Positions 41,481 to 51,300 of a stretch of DNA of 64,000 nt are shown here, in pieces. This DNA is from a bacterium (GTDB taxonomy: Bacteria > Planctomycetota > Planctomycetia > Kolteriales > Kolteriaceae). The notes below the pieces were generated by a model. It was not told where the DNA came from and made no database searches. It worked only from the letters and a program-made list of their open reading frames with translations. Both the position numbers and the translations under genes were made by a program. The stretch lies in the NCBI GenBank assembly GCA_019753235.1, contig JAIELF010000010.1, positions 62,001-126,000 of the forward strand. The letters run 5' to 3'. How positions within the stretch are numbered: the first letter of the stretch is position 1; the number at the start of each line of letters is the position of its first letter.

Positions 41481-42287
41481 TCAGCGACTCAAAAGGCCGG
41501 CATCGAGAACATGCTGCGAACCCGTGGCGTACCGAGACCGAGGCGAAGCAAGAAAGACGACGGCGTCGGCAACGTCCTGCGGTTCTATCCACGGAACGGG
41601 GAGAAGGTTCCCCGCACTGCGCTCGGCCACTTCGCGCGGCGTCAATCCCTCTAGTGCAGCTAGCCCATCATTCATCGGCGTGTTGACACCCGTCGGATGA
41701 ATCGAGACGACTCTCACTTGGTACGGTGCCAATTCGATTGCCCACGATTTCGTCAGGCCGATGAGCCCCCACTTCGAAGCAGCATAATGACATAGTCGGT
41801 TCATCCCTCGCATACCCGCAACCGAAGAGTTATTGATGATGACTCCTGATCGCTGCTTGATGAAATGAGGGATCACCTGCTTCGCGACGATCCAGGCTCC
41901 TTTCAGATTGATGTCCAGCATCGTGTCCCACGCAGCTTCGCTCAACTCATGAGCCGACCCGTAAAAGCAGATCCCGGCATTATTGAAAAGAATGTCGATG
42001 CGGCCCAAGGTGGCGACGGCGCGGGCAACTTCGGTCGTCACTGTCGGTTCGTCGCGCACATCGGCAAGAAGAGGAATCGCTCGGACGCCCAGCGCCTCGC
42101 ACTCTGCACAAAGCGACGAGAGCTCTTCATTCGTCCCCAGCGAATAACCTGGGTAGTCAAGGTTCTTGCAGACATCCATGGCGGCAATGTGAACACCCTC
42201 GCGAGCCAAGGCCAACGACGTCGCTCGACCTTGTCCGTGAGCGGCCCCGGTGATAAGTGCCACCTGCCCCTTGAGTTCCATATCCAT
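41481..42287 (-). CDS. Mycofactocin-type short-chain dehydrogenase/reductase
   Basis: A 268-residue SDR. Rossmann loop 'ALITGAAHGQGRATSLALA' (T-G-x-x-x-G-Q-G), the insert 'YPGYSLGTNEELSSL', 'NNAGICFYGS', the Ser/Tyr/Lys site in 'NNSSVAGMRG' and 'HYAASKWGLIGL', and 'IHPTGVNTPMNDG'. The Q-G in the loop, the insert and H-P-T-G-V-N-T-P are the marks of the mycofactocin-coupled SDR subfamily, whose tightly held NAD is recycled by mycofactocin. No mycofactocin biosynthesis gene lies in the window, so a plain NAD role is the alternative. It converges on hslU with 13 bases between stops. Confidence 0.9.
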   Translation of the reverse strand: MDMELKGQVALITGAAHGQGRATSLALAREGVHIAAMDVCKNLDYPGYSLGTNEELSSLCAECEALGVRAIPLLADVRDEPTVTTEVARAVATLGRIDILFNNAGICFYGSAHELSEAAWDTMLDINLKGAWIVAKQVIPHFIKQRSGVIINNSSVAGMRGMNRLCHYAASKWGLIGLTKSWAIELAPYQVRVVSIHPTGVNTPMNDGLAALEGLTPREVAERSAGNLLPVPWIEPQDVADAVVFLASPRSRYATGSQHVLDAGLLSR

Positions 42288-42347
42288 CGCGGTCGTTCCC
42301 CTTCGTTTGGCCCGGACGGAGCCGTGCCGATCGGTCTCGACAAATCT

Positions 42348-42866
42348 TCATTGGAACGCATTCAAATAGTCGTCGAGTTCCACGCGGAGAGTATTGTTGA
42401 TAATATTGGTCGCGACCATTATCCCCGCAAAGGCCGTCAACAAGAGGATCTGATCATCATTGAAGTAGGCTTGAAGCCGGCCGTACATAGGATCATCGAT
42501 CCCCCAAGGATCCTTGGCGATTTGCCGACCGAAAGCCGCGACTAATTCTTCTCGATCATCGAGCTGGAGTTCGTCGGGATTCTCTCCTGCCTCGATCAAG
42601 ATCTTTCGAAAGAACGTGCCGCAAATGAGACAGTCGGTCTGCGTCGAGATCGCATGCGCGAAGATATAGGTCAGCCGGTCTCCCAAAAACGGCGAGATCT
42701 GTTGACGAAGCGGGTACCATTGCATGTAGGCGAAAAGGGCCGGGCCCGATCGAGCCAGTGTCCGCTTCATGTTGGTCATCCGCCCGTGCGAGGCAACTTG
42801 CTCGTCCCAAATGTCTTGGGCGAGCCGATCGGCTTGGTCGCGATCGATCGGCGCGATCCTAGGCAT
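42348..42866 (-). CDS. AhpD-like (carboxymuconolactone decarboxylase fold) protein
   Basis: A 172-residue all-helical protein. The signature is 'QTDCLICGTFFRK' (C-x-x-C) near residue 84, as in the redox site of AhpD-type peroxidase-related proteins, but the Cys-proximal His of AhpD is not in its usual place, so activity is uncertain. The ends 'MPRIAPIDRDQADRLAQDIW' and 'FAGIMVATNIINNTLRVELD' also match the family. GGAGGAG 4-5 bases before ATG 42866 fixes the start; the frame upstream is longer but unsupported. It lies 60 bases upstream of the SDR on the same strand, probably one transcript. Confidence 0.85.
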   Translation of the reverse strand: MPRIAPIDRDQADRLAQDIWDEQVASHGRMTNMKRTLARSGPALFAYMQWYPLRQQISPFLGDRLTYIFAHAISTQTDCLICGTFFRKILIEAGENPDELQLDDREELVAAFGRQIAKDPWGIDDPMYGRLQAYFNDDQILLLTAFAGIMVATNIINNTLRVELDDYLNAFQ

Positions 42867-43190
42867 GGCACTCCTCCTTTTCCTCCCGAGGGATTTCCTT
42901 GGCAAAGATACACTTTTCTCGATCGGCGGCCTATTGATGTTCGCGCAGGAAAAGTCGCCGATGAAGCGATAAACGGGGCCGATTCCCCCAGGAATCTCGG
43001 CTTCTTGCTGCCGTGGCCGGTGACTATTGATGGGTGAACATCGGTTCGCTCGACCCTGCTGATTCCTTCCCTCAGGCATGCGGGACCCAAGGAGCGATTG
43101 ATACGATAGGAGAGGCGAGGGACACGAGCATTCCGTGCGAACATTCCGTGCGAAGAGTCGGCCTAGCCCCGCCATGGAGGACCGCGAAGA
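42867..43190. other. Divergent intergenic region
   Basis: 324 bases between the AhpD-like gene (minus) and the VWA gene (plus). Apart from a 13-bp tandem duplication at 43129-43154 and the GGAGG at 43176 before the VWA start, I see no supported feature. Both promoters should be here. Confidence 0.5.
43129..43154. repeat. 13-bp perfect tandem duplication
   Basis: CATTCCGTGCGAA occurs twice head to tail, 37 bases before the VWA start. It may be a slippage product or a tandem binding site. It is the second short tandem duplication directly upstream of a gene in this window. Confidence 0.9.
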
Positions 43191-44210
43191 TTGAACGGAA
43201 CCACTCCCGTTGTCGGTAACGCGGGCTCACGGCCTCTCGTCGGTGAGGAACGCTGGTTCTGGTCCCCTTGGATCGTGTCTTTCATTTTGCACGGCGCGCT
43301 CTTCGGGTTTCTGTTAGTTCAATTGCCCCGGCTCTCTCGCGGCTTGCCTTCTCCGCCGGACCCGCAAGCACGCGAGGTCGGCATTGTTCTGCGAAGTGAG
43401 AAAGACAGTGAAGTGATCTTCGAGAACGCAGAAAAGGTCTATCAGCCACAGCCGACGCTAGCGCCGACGCTAGCGGAATCGACTCCTCTGGAGGGTGCGG
43501 AGTTCGACCAGCCAGCCGACCGCGCAAGCCTCCATGGTGAACTTCCCAAGTGGAGCGAGCCAGTTCTGGCGACACAGGGCGCGCTGGCGTCGACGAAATC
43601 ATCGGTTCCCAAAACCGCGCCGGTCGAGTCCGCGTCGATGTCGCGAACAACGTTTTGGAATGTCGAGGCGACCGGAGCGAGCTTCGTCTTCGTGATCGAT
43701 CGATCCGCCAGCATGTCACATCGCGGGGCGCTCGAACTGGCCAAGCTACAGCTTTATCAGTCCCTCGATCAATTAGCCGACAAGAGCAAGTTCCAAGTCG
43801 TCTTTTACAATACCGATGCATTTGTTCTGCCTTTGTCAGACGGAAATCTCCTCGAGGCATCTCCTCTCTTTCGATCCCGAGCCCACAAGGAAATCGAAAG
43901 GATCGCTCCCGAAGGGGGAACCAATCACATCAAGCCTTTGCAGATTGCGTTCTCGTTACGGCCCGAGGTGATCTACTACCTCACCGATGCTGACATGCTT
44001 TCAGAAGATGATGTCGCCGACTTGACGCGAACGAATCGCCAAGCGCCCGTGCCGGCCACCATCTTCGCCATCGAGTTCGGCAGCGGGCCCAGCCTCTCTA
44101 GCAACAAACCCCTTCGTCGGCTCGCGGCCGAGAATGATGGCACGTATAGTTACGTCAACGTGCTCGAGTTCGGTTCAGGAAAATCAACATTGCCGGAGCC
44201 AAGCCGATGA
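43191..44210 (+). CDS. Membrane-anchored VWA-domain protein
   Basis: A 339-residue protein with one N-terminal membrane helix ('WIVSFILHGALFGFLLVQL'), a Pro-rich TonB-like stalk (~residues 50-145) and a C-terminal von Willebrand factor A domain (~160-325). The metal-ion site D-x-S-x-S is present ('FVIDRSASMSHRG'), with 'YLTDADML' as the later Asp. It would bind protein partners in the periplasm through Mg2+. TTG 43191 has GGAGG ten bases upstream. The stop overlaps the next gene's ATG (ATGA), which starts an operon with the TPR-like and ExbB genes. A 12-bp repeat encodes 'PTLAPTLA' in the stalk. Confidence 0.87.
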   Translation: MNGTTPVVGNAGSRPLVGEERWFWSPWIVSFILHGALFGFLLVQLPRLSRGLPSPPDPQAREVGIVLRSEKDSEVIFENAEKVYQPQPTLAPTLAESTPLEGAEFDQPADRASLHGELPKWSEPVLATQGALASTKSSVPKTAPVESASMSRTTFWNVEATGASFVFVIDRSASMSHRGALELAKLQLYQSLDQLADKSKFQVVFYNTDAFVLPLSDGNLLEASPLFRSRAHKEIERIAPEGGTNHIKPLQIAFSLRPEVIYYLTDADMLSEDDVADLTRTNRQAPVPATIFAIEFGSGPSLSSNKPLRRLAAENDGTYSYVNVLEFGSGKSTLPEPSR

Positions 44211-45211
44211 ACGGTGCTTGGCTGGCCTTCATTCCGATCTTCATGAGCTTGGCAGGGGAACCCCTTGCGGAGTCGGTCCTGCTCAAGAATGGCGCCCGTT
44301 TTGTCGGCGAAATCCTGGAAAATGACGAACGGGGGATCAAGGTTCGCATCGACGGCGGCAAGGAGATGCAGTTTTCGGCCAACGAAGTTCAGGGGATAAA
44401 GACGCCGAGGTTGGCGCGACATCAGCTCGGCCAATCGTCGCTGGACCGTCGCGATTACGATGCGGCTCTCACGTCGCTTCGCCAGGCGCGGGAAGAAGAG
44501 AAGCGACCTTGGGCGCAGCAAGAAATCGATCGGCTTTCTTACCAGGCACTCTTAGGAAAGGGTGAACTCGACCAGGCCGCCCGGCTTTACCTCGATCTGT
44601 CAGAACGCCGAACCGACATCGAATGGTTGGGGCAAGCTCCGCTCTTCTGGTCGGAGGATGAGACTCTACCCCCGAGTGCGTTGGTCGCCGCCCGCGGCTG
44701 GTTACATGATGATCGGCCAATCGCTCGGCTCATGGCGGCCAGTTGGTTGATCGGTACAGCACAACACGACGATGCGAAGACGGTGCTCGACGAGCTACAG
44801 ACACTGGATTCGCGTTTGGGCGGCCTTGCGCGAGGTCAGCTTTGGCGTGCCCCGAAATCCCCCCCTAAGGAAGAAGATCTGGCTCGCTGGCGGCTGAGTG
44901 TTTCGCGACTACCGAGTTCGCTTCGTGCGGGACCGATGTTCGTGCTTGCGGTTTCGCAGGACCGTGCCGGGCAGTTCGAACAGGCGGCCATCAGCTATTT
45001 GATGGTCGCCTATGTCTATTGGCCCGGTTCAAACTTGGCGGCTCGCTCCCTTCTCGGGGCAGGTCAAGCGAGTATGAAGACCGGGATGGCCGACGATGCG
45101 CGGAAGATCCTGCGCGAATTGATGACGGCCTTTCCTGGTTCAGTCTGGGCGATGGAAGCTCAGAAGAAAATGGCCGAGCCCCCATCCGAGGAGCCAACGC
45201 GTGCCCCGTAG
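44207..45211 (+). CDS. Periplasmic TPR-like repeat protein
   Basis: A 334-residue protein with an N-terminal hydrophobic segment ('WLAFIPIFMSLAGEPLAES', probable signal peptide). A small beta domain of about 50 residues follows ('VLLKNGARFVGEILENDERG'), then helical repeats from ~70 ('LGQSSLDRRDYDAALTSLRQ', 'LGKGELDQAARLYLDL', 'SQDRAGQFEQAAISYLMVAY') that resemble TPR units. It lies between the VWA and ExbB genes and overlaps both (by 4 and 11 bases), so the three products probably form one complex. Partner binding is inferred. Confidence 0.8.
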   Translation: MNGAWLAFIPIFMSLAGEPLAESVLLKNGARFVGEILENDERGIKVRIDGGKEMQFSANEVQGIKTPRLARHQLGQSSLDRRDYDAALTSLRQAREEEKRPWAQQEIDRLSYQALLGKGELDQAARLYLDLSERRTDIEWLGQAPLFWSEDETLPPSALVAARGWLHDDRPIARLMAASWLIGTAQHDDAKTVLDELQTLDSRLGGLARGQLWRAPKSPPKEEDLARWRLSVSRLPSSLRAGPMFVLAVSQDRAGQFEQAAISYLMVAYVYWPGSNLAARSLLGAGQASMKTGMADDARKILRELMTAFPGSVWAMEAQKKMAEPPSEEPTRAP

Positions 45212-46001
45212 ATTCCTATTGATCGCGGCCTTATTGACGGTCGGGCTGTCGGCTTATCGACCCTCGCTGGCGCAAGATGCCGCTCCGCCCCGCGGCGCGG
45301 GCAAAGGCGAAGAAGTGGCAGAATCCAATGGGAGCAGGCCCCCCGACACCATTTTGACTCTCGTCGAAGCGAGCGGTTCGATCGGCGCGATGATCATCCT
45401 TTTAAGCATCGCGGGGGTGGCCCTGATTCTGGAACATGCGATGACGATCCGCCGCACTGTTCTGATCCCTAAGGGACTCCCCGAAGAACTTCACTCGCTG
45501 ATCACTCAGGATGACTTCACCAAGGCAGAACAGCTCTGCAAGTTACGACCAAGCTACCTTTCTTACGTTGTTCTTTCCGGCTTGCAGGAAGTCCGCATGG
45601 GCTATAGGGCCGTCGAAAAGTCGATGGAAGATGCCAGCCAAGAGCAGGCAGCCCGATTGTTTCGAAAGGTGGAGTATCTCGCTCTCATTGCGAACATCGC
45701 ACCGATGTTGGGGCTGCTCGGGACGGTTTACGGCATCCTTTTGGCATTCAAAAAAATTGCCGAGACTCAAGGGGCCGCCGTGGCTTCCGACATGGCTGGA
45801 GGGGTCTACTTGGCGCTGGTTACTACCGTCGAAGGATTGCTGGTCGGCATACCCGCGCTCGGCGCGTATGCCATCTTTCGAGCCCGAGTCGAGCAACTGG
45901 CCAGCGAGGTCGGCCTCGTTTCCGAGCAAGTTTTCAACAATTACAAGCGAAGCCGAGCCCTGCGAAAACTCTCTCGGCAAAATGCCCCTTCACCCGATTA
46001 G
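45201..46001 (+). CDS. ExbB/TolQ/MotA-type proton channel
   Basis: A 266-residue member of the MotA/TolQ/ExbB family, with three membrane helices around residues 53-73, 160-185 and 200-225, preceded by a signal-peptide-like N-terminus and a linker. The conserved family sequence is 'LALIANIAPMLGLLGTVYGI' followed by 'MAGGVYLALVTTVEGLLVGI' (T-T-x-x-G-L). ExbB-type channels couple the proton gradient to TonB or TolA-like partners. No exbD/tolR gene follows; the VWA protein with a TonB-like stalk two genes upstream is the obvious partner. GTG 45201 overlaps the previous gene by 11 bases. Confidence 0.92.
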   Translation: MPRRFLLIAALLTVGLSAYRPSLAQDAAPPRGAGKGEEVAESNGSRPPDTILTLVEASGSIGAMIILLSIAGVALILEHAMTIRRTVLIPKGLPEELHSLITQDDFTKAEQLCKLRPSYLSYVVLSGLQEVRMGYRAVEKSMEDASQEQAARLFRKVEYLALIANIAPMLGLLGTVYGILLAFKKIAETQGAAVASDMAGGVYLALVTTVEGLLVGIPALGAYAIFRARVEQLASEVGLVSEQVFNNYKRSRALRKLSRQNAPSPD

Positions 46002-46152
46002 TGGCCATTTCGACTCACGCCCGATTGCGATCGATCTCGCTCGGCCCGGTGGCCGCGACAAACCATCGAACCGGACCTATTGACGACTCATGATTGGTAG
46101 CTTACGCTACCAGAGGTTTCTCATCACGCAAAGGACGAACAAGGTGCAGGCG

Positions 46153-46554
46153 ATGCCGCGGTGGATTTTGATCGTCGCCTTGTCACTGGCTCAAGTGGTT
46201 GGCTGGAGCGGGCGAGCTCACTACCTCTGCTTTGCTCCCGATGGGACTTTGCACGGCATCGATGGCGGGCCCCACGCCTGTTACTTCAATCACCAGTCTC
46301 TTGAAGATGCCGACCTTCGTTCGTCCGATTGTTCGCATGGCGACGACGGCCATGTTTTGATCTCGGTCGATCTATTGTCCGCCCAGTCACGTATGGTTTC
46401 TGCTGATGCCCCTCTGTGGTATCCTCCGCAGACTGTTGTTGCCCCCGCCGACTTCGCATGGATCTTCTCATTTAGTGCTGAGTTTCCAAGTCCCGTCGAG
46501 CTTCCACCCCGTTTCTCGTTGCTGCAACGAGCGGTCTGCGTTTTTCAATGTTGA
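46153..46554 (+). CDS. Small Cys/His-containing exported protein
   Basis: About 133 residues with a signal-peptide-like start ('WILIVALSLAQVVGW') and a mature part with Cys and His in 'HYLCFAPDGTLHGIDGGPHA', 'CYFNHQ' and 'DCSHGDDGHV'. I do not recognise the family. It lies 125 bases before the metal efflux operon on the same strand, so a metal-binding role is a reasonable guess. The start may also be GTG 46144, with AAAGGA eight bases upstream, or an upstream ATG at 46090. Confidence 0.5.
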   Translation: MPRWILIVALSLAQVVGWSGRAHYLCFAPDGTLHGIDGGPHACYFNHQSLEDADLRSSDCSHGDDGHVLISVDLLSAQSRMVSADAPLWYPPQTVVAPADFAWIFSFSAEFPSPVELPPRFSLLQRAVCVFQC

Positions 46555-46679
46555 TCAGTTTCTAATCACATCTGTGCTCGCGACAAAGCCGGTACCGGTT
46601 TGTCGTTTTTCGTCGCGATGAAAGTCTTACTTCGCGCGATTCCAATTCCGACATAGCAACTTCTTCATAGGACCATTCC

Positions 46680-48260
46680 ATGGAACCTTCGATTTCTTCT
46701 AACGTTTCCTCGAAGACCGACGCCCCTCAGAGAGTATGGGCCGATCGTCTTTCGTACGTCGGGGTTTTTGCGCTGTTGGCGGGCGTATTCGCGATGGGGT
46801 CGAAGTTTGACTGGAAGATGCCCAAGTTCGCAACGCTCATTCGAGGAGAGGTCTCTCACGAGGAGGATTGGTGCCCCGAACATGCCGTCCCTGAGTCGAC
46901 CTGCGTTGACTGCAATGATGGGCTTTACGACAAGCTACCTTCGTTTGGGTTTTGTGCGGAGCATGGCGTGGCGGAGTGCGTGATTCATCATCCTGAACTC
47001 GCGCAGGTCGTCGGCCCTCCCAAGCTCCCCGCGTATGACACCCTCGCGGCTTTGGCCGTGATGGATCGTCCGAAGAACGACGGCGACGATCCATTGACGC
47101 TTCACCGCATCCAGTTTGCCACCGAAGAGTCGGTGAGCAAGGCAGGGATCGAGGTGGCGGAAGTCACCGAACGGCCGATGTCGGATGTCGTCATCGCCAA
47201 CGGCGAACTGACCTTCGATCCCACACGCGTCGCTCATCTGACGACACGGATTCAGGGGACCGTGGTCCTGGTACTGAAGACATTAGGAAGCGTCGTCGAG
47301 GCCGACGAAATGCTTGCCTTGGTCGATGCGGGAACGGTCGGAGCGTCCAAGTCGAATCTGCTGCAATCGATCGTTCAGGTTCGACTTCGCCAAGCGACGG
47401 TCGATCGACTTCGCAGCATCACCGATAGCGGCGCTGTCGCCCAGAAATCACTGCTGGAAGCTCAAGCATCCCTGCAAGAAGCCGAGATCTCGTTGATCTC
47501 GTCGCGTCAGGCACTAACCAATCTCGGTTTCGAGATTGCGGAGAACGTGGCGGAAAAGGATCCCGTGTTGCTAGCGGAAGATCTCAGGTTTCTGGGCATC
47601 GATCCTCACGGGCTCGAACAGCTGACCCCGATCAGGCGAACGAGTAACTTGTTGCCCATCCGAGCACCTTACCCCGGGACGATTGTCGCCAGCGATGTCG
47701 TCGTGGGTGAGGTCGTCGATCCCAAGTCGATTCTCTTCACGGTGGCAGACCCAACGAGAATGTGGCTGATGTTGAATGTCAAACAGGAAGATGCTCGCTA
47801 TGTGCGAACCGGTCAGACGGTTGGATTCGAAACGGAGAACGGCGACGCGGCGGTTGAAGGAAAAGTCGAGTGGATCAGTCCTGTCGTCGACGAACAAACG
47901 CGGACGCTCCGAGTTCGAGTGGTGATCGATAACAGCCAAAAGATATTGCGAGATCGAACCTTTGGCACCGGCCGAATCGTTCTCCGTGAAGAACCCCGTG
48001 CGATCACCGTTCCGCTCGAATCGCTTCATGAGACCGACCATGGTCACTACGTTTTCGTGCGTGACAAGAACTACGGTGATCCCAAGTCGCCGCGACTCTT
48101 CTATCCTCGGCAAGTCCGAGTCGGCGCCCGTGATGGTGGCTGGATCGAGCTTCTCGCCGGTGTCCTTCCGGGAGAGATGGTCGCGACTCAAGGAAGTTCC
48201 GTGATTCTCGCGCAGCTCCTGCGGAACCAACTCGGCGCAGGGCATGACCATAGTCATTGA
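46680..48260 (+). CDS. RND metal efflux adaptor with N-terminal Cys/His module (CzcB-like)
   Basis: A 526-residue periplasmic adaptor that links an RND pump to an outer-membrane channel. One membrane anchor ('LSYVGVFALLAGVFAMG') is followed by two Cys/His motifs, 'WCPEHAVPESTCVDC' (64-78) and 'FCAEHGVAECVIHHPEL' (91-107), that look like a duplicated metal-binding domain. Then come the lipoyl-like and helical-hairpin parts ('VLKTLGSVVEADEMLALV' to 'SLISSRQALTNLGFEIAEN'), the beta-barrel and a His-rich tail 'GAGHDHSH'. The first residues after export could collect the metal. AGGA seven bases before the ATG. The pump gene follows; no outer-membrane channel gene is adjacent. Confidence 0.92.
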   Translation: MEPSISSNVSSKTDAPQRVWADRLSYVGVFALLAGVFAMGSKFDWKMPKFATLIRGEVSHEEDWCPEHAVPESTCVDCNDGLYDKLPSFGFCAEHGVAECVIHHPELAQVVGPPKLPAYDTLAALAVMDRPKNDGDDPLTLHRIQFATEESVSKAGIEVAEVTERPMSDVVIANGELTFDPTRVAHLTTRIQGTVVLVLKTLGSVVEADEMLALVDAGTVGASKSNLLQSIVQVRLRQATVDRLRSITDSGAVAQKSLLEAQASLQEAEISLISSRQALTNLGFEIAENVAEKDPVLLAEDLRFLGIDPHGLEQLTPIRRTSNLLPIRAPYPGTIVASDVVVGEVVDPKSILFTVADPTRMWLMLNVKQEDARYVRTGQTVGFETENGDAAVEGKVEWISPVVDEQTRTLRVRVVIDNSQKILRDRTFGTGRIVLREEPRAITVPLESLHETDHGHYVFVRDKNYGDPKSPRLFYPRQVRVGARDGGWIELLAGVLPGEMVATQGSSVILAQLLRNQLGAGHDHSH

Positions 48261-48316
48261 TCAAACGTCCGGTTCCTAGGTCGAGAGACAGCGTTTCACG
48301 AATAGCCAAGGTACAA

Positions 48317-51300
48317 ATGCCGATGGACATGCTGAATAGACTGATCGATCTTTCACTCCGGTACCGATACATGGTGTTGTTATTGGTCGGCATTGCTGCG
48401 GTGGCCGGCGTGGTCTCCATGGTCAATCTCGACATCGATGCTTTTCCCGACACGACACCGGTCCAGGTGCAGATCAATACGGTCGCGCCGTCATTAGGGG
48501 CCGAGGAGGTCGAGAGACAGATCACCTACCCGATCGAGCAATCGATCAGCGGCCTGCGCGGCTTGGCGGAGCTTCGCTCCATCTCGAAATTCGGTTTGTC
48601 GCAAGTCACCGTGATCTTTCGTGACGACATCAACATCTATTTCGGGCGTCAATTAATCAATGAGCGACTCTCTGTCGTTGAACTCCCTCCGGGCATCGCG
48701 CGCCCCAAGATGGGCCCTGTGTCGACCGGGCTCGGCGAAGTGCTGCACTACATCGTCGGGGGCCCATCCATCGATACGACCGAGGCGCGGACCATTCATG
48801 ACTGGGTGGTTCGGCCGGTCATGCGAACGGTTCCGGGGACGGCCGAGATCAATACATGGGGAGGTTTTGAGAAACAATTCGAAGTCCGAATTGACCCGGA
48901 TCGTCTCATCAAGTTCGGCATCACATTCAGTCAGGTCGTTCATGCCGTGCAGAGCAACAACTTCAACGTTGGTGGCGGAAACATTTCGCAAGAAGGGGGA
49001 ATGCTGATCGTCCAAGGGCTTGGCCGAACCAAAGGGGTCGACGAACTCAAACAGATTGTGATCGCGGCTCAAGAGGGAGTTCCCGTTCGTGTGGGTGATA
49101 TCGGCGAGGTTCGGATCGGCCATGCGATTCGCCGGGGTGCCGTCACGGCCGAGGGAAAAGGAGAGGCGGTCCTCGGTCTGGGATTCATGCTGATGGGAGA
49201 GAACAGTCATCAAGTCACCCGCGCGATGAAGGAAAGGCTTGCCGACATCAGGGGAGGCTTGCCGGCCAATCTTGCGATCACCCCGGTCTACGATCGGACG
49301 GAGCTTGTCGATTTCGTGATCGACACGGTTCGCCGAAACCTCTTCGAAGGAGGCCTCTTTGTGATCGCGGTCCTCTTCGCGTTTTTGGGGAATGTCCGGG
49401 CGGCCTTGATCGTCGCCTTGGCCATTCCGCTGTCGATGCTGGTGGCGTTCTCGGGGATGTACCGTTTCGGCATCGCCGCGAGCCTGTTGAGCCTGGGGGC
49501 GATCGACTTCGGCATGATCGTCGATAGTTCGGTGGTGATGGTAGAGAATTGTGTTCGGCGACTCTCCGAGCCTGGCAACGATCACCGAACGAAGCTCGAT
49601 ATCATCCGCGATGCCGCCGTCGAAGTCCGCAGGCCGACACTGTTCGGCGAACTCATCATCATGATTGTCTATCTCCCCATTTTGACGCTCGAGGGAGTCG
49701 AGGGAAAACTGTTTCGGCCAATGGCATTGACGGTGATCTTTGCTTTGGCCGGCTCGATGGTCTTATCGTTAACACTGATGCCGGTCCTAGCGAGTTTCTT
49801 GCTTCCGCGAAAGATTCATCACACCGATCCGTTGTTGATGAGACTCGCGCATCGGCTTCACGATCCAACCTTGGCGCTGGCACTTAGGCATCGCGGAGTC
49901 GTCCTCTCGCTGGCGGCGGTTCTTCTCTTTGTGGCGTTTGGTATGGTCTTGCCGAGCCTGGGGAGAGAGTTCGTGCCGAGACTGTCAGAAGGTGCGATCG
50001 CGATCGGTATTACGCGATTGGCAGGGACCGATTTGAACGAGTCAGTCCGTTACAACACGCAGATGGAGAAGGCGATTTTGAAGGCGTTCCCCGACGAAGT
50101 ACGTCATGTCTGGAGCCGAGTCGGTACGGCCGATGTCGCCACCGATCCGATGGGGGTCGAACTGACCGATATGTTTGTCACCCTCTATCCGAGAGATCAT
50201 TGGACAAAGGCGACCAGCCAAGCCGAGTTCACCGAATTGCTTGCAAAAGAGCTCCGCGATTTTCCTGGGCAAAACCTCGCGTTCTCGCAACCCATCGAAC
50301 TCCGCATGAACGAAACCGTTTCGGGAGTTCGTTCGGATCTAGGGATCAAGATTTTCGGCGATGATTTTGACGTGTTGGTCGAGAAGGGGAATCAGGTAAA
50401 GCGAATCGTGGAGTCGATCCCGGGGGCGGCCGATGTGAATGCCGAGCAACTTACCGGTCAACCGATGCTTCAAATCAAAGTCGATCAGCAACAGGTCGCC
50501 CGTTATGGCATCTCGACGCAGGCCGTCCTCGATCTTGTGGAGTCGATAGGAAGTAAGCCGTTGGGGGAGATGATCGACGGCCAGCTTCGATTTCCACTCG
50601 TCGCCAGGTTGCCCGAAGCGTACCGACAAAACACCGAATCGATCGGTAGGCTCCTTGTCTCGACGGCGTCGGGTCAACGAATTCCGCTCGCTCGTCTGGC
50701 ATCGATTGAAAAGCGCTCGGGGCCGGCTACCATCAACCGCGAATGGGGTCAGCGTCGTCTGACCGTCACCGCGAATGTTCGTGGTCGCGATCTAGGGAGC
50801 TTTGTTGATGAAGTCCGCCGACGCATTGCCGACGAGGTGGCTCTACCGTCGGCACGGTATCGCATCACCTATGGCGGACAGTTTGAGAATCTTCAGCGGG
50901 CACAAAACCGACTTCTCCTCGTCGTGCCGATCGCGCTGCTGTCAATCTTTGGTTTGCTGTATGCGACTTACGGTCGAGTCCTGGACGCGGTTCGCGTCTT
51001 TATGGGGCTGCCGTTTGCGTGGGTAGGTGGGATACTTGCCCTTTGGTTTCGCGATATCGATCTGTCCATCTCGGCCGCGATCGGCTTCATCGCGATGTCG
51101 GGGGTCGCGGTTCTCGACGATATGCTCTTTGTCTCGGCAATCAGGCAATGCCGACAGCAGGGAATGGCACTTCTCGAGGCCGTTACGCATGCGGCCCACT
51201 CTCGCCTGCGGCCGGTGCTCATGACCAGTTTGGTGGCAAGTTTGGGTTTTGTACCGATGGCGTTAAGCACCGGCGTCGGGGCAGAAGTTCAACGCCCGCT

